Origin: Clostridium sp. CAG:411
Lineage (GTDB): Bacteria > Bacillota > Clostridia > Lachnospirales > Lachnospiraceae
Direction of reading: 5' to 3'
Assembly (NCBI GenBank): GCA_000437275.1
Contig: FR899711.1
Span: 1 to 12,229, forward strand
DNA: 12,229 bases
Positions 11,855 through 12,229 of the stretch are shown here, piece after piece; the stretch's first letter is position 1; each line of letters starts with the position of its first letter. Below the pieces are notes generated by a model. It was not told the origin of the DNA. It ran no database searches and worked only from the letters and a program-made list of their open reading frames with translations. Both the position numbers and the translations under genes were made by a program.

Positions 11855-12229
11855 TTAAAAAATCTGTCCCGGCACTTTCTTTTTTTCTTTATATGTGAAC
11901 TGCTTATCAAAACTTTCCGCTTCCTGTTCATCAACCAGATAACCTTCCGGTGTTGCGTACTCTCCTGTAACTCCATCAAGATACCCCGGTATCAGTTCCT
12001 TACACAGAAAGAATGATGCAAAATCATCCAGTGACACTGTCTCATACTTTTCAGGCATTCTCTCTTTATCATCTTCTGGCATATCATAATCTGACGCCTG
12101 TTCATTATCTTGCTGCTCCATCCGCTCCACAATGCAATTAAAAATATCTCTTTTGCTCTTGTAATGACGGTATAATGCCCCCTTTGTCATATCAAGCTCT
12201 CCTGCTATCTGGCTGACTGAGACAGCCTC
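11855..12229 (-). CDS. TetR-family regulator, partial, with a replaced C-terminal part
   Basis: The frame is open to the right edge, so the true start lies outside. Visible from the edge are SVSQIAGELDMTKGALYRHY and KSKRDIFNCIVERM, the second half of a TetR helix-turn-helix. Then comes a linker (ASDYDMPEDDKERMPEKYET) that parallels the linker of the regulator at 9182. After SLDDFASFF the similarity to TetR ligand domains stops. About 50 residues of different character follow (LIPGYLDGVTGEYATPEGYL, then VDEQEAESFDKQFTYKEKKK) before TAA. At roughly 145-150 residues in all, the protein is short for the family (about 190-205). I infer a deletion or recombination that fused the DNA-binding half to another reading frame. 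The tail is not recognised. It may be non-functional, or it may bind DNA without a normal ligand domain. Confidence 0.7.
   Translation of the reverse strand, partial: EAVSVSQIAGELDMTKGALYRHYKSKRDIFNCIVERMEQQDNEQASDYDMPEDDKERMPEKYETVSLDDFASFFLCKELIPGYLDGVTGEYATPEGYLVDEQEAESFDKQFTYKEKKKVPGQIF

Overview
This is an AT-rich window in which every supportable gene lies on the minus strand. Gene families, strong Shine-Dalgarno sequences (GGAGG type), TTGACA/TATAAT promoters and codon use point to a Gram-positive Clostridia, most likely a gut Lachnospiraceae. This is inferred from style and gene content; no rRNA or marker gene is present. Numbering below is along the plus strand, so transcription runs from high to low coordinates.

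Region 1 (1-839): a TetR-family regulator with a clear promoter, probably followed by a target gene that leaves the window at base 1. Region 2 (735-2975): an ECF sigma factor, an overlapping membrane-anchored anti-sigma-like protein and a small two-helix membrane ORF, closed by a strong terminator. Region 3 (3126-5051): a C_GCAxxG_C_C redox-type protein, a maltose/galactoside O-acetyltransferase and a small membrane protein form one promoter-led run, followed by a YjaB-type GNAT acetyltransferase. Region 4 (5115-7649): the C-terminal remnant of a flavodoxin, then a two-gene operon encoding an AAA15-family ATPase (RloA/AriA-like) and a RloB-like protein. This pair resembles ATPase plus TOPRIM-type phage-defence modules and is the best candidate for an unusual biological system here.

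Region 5 (7758-10107): a TetR-led cassette of TetR regulator, cysteine-rich KTR protein, short flavodoxin and multi-helix membrane protein. Two operator-like palindromes lie at its promoter. Both the KTR gene and the membrane-protein gene appear to be frameshifted near their 3' ends. The cassette is bracketed by two nearly identical 22-25 bp direct repeats. Region 6 (10110-11634): a second TetR-led pair with a DUF6544-like membrane-anchored protein, driven by a consensus promoter that overlaps a 37-bp dyad. Region 7 (11855-12229): the body of a fourth TetR regulator whose C-terminal half is replaced by unrelated sequence; its N-terminus is outside the window.

Regions 4-7 look like accessory DNA built from small regulator-led cassettes and gene remnants. 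Regions 2-3 look like ordinary chromosomal genes. No tRNA, rRNA, CRISPR array, transposase or integrase was recognised.
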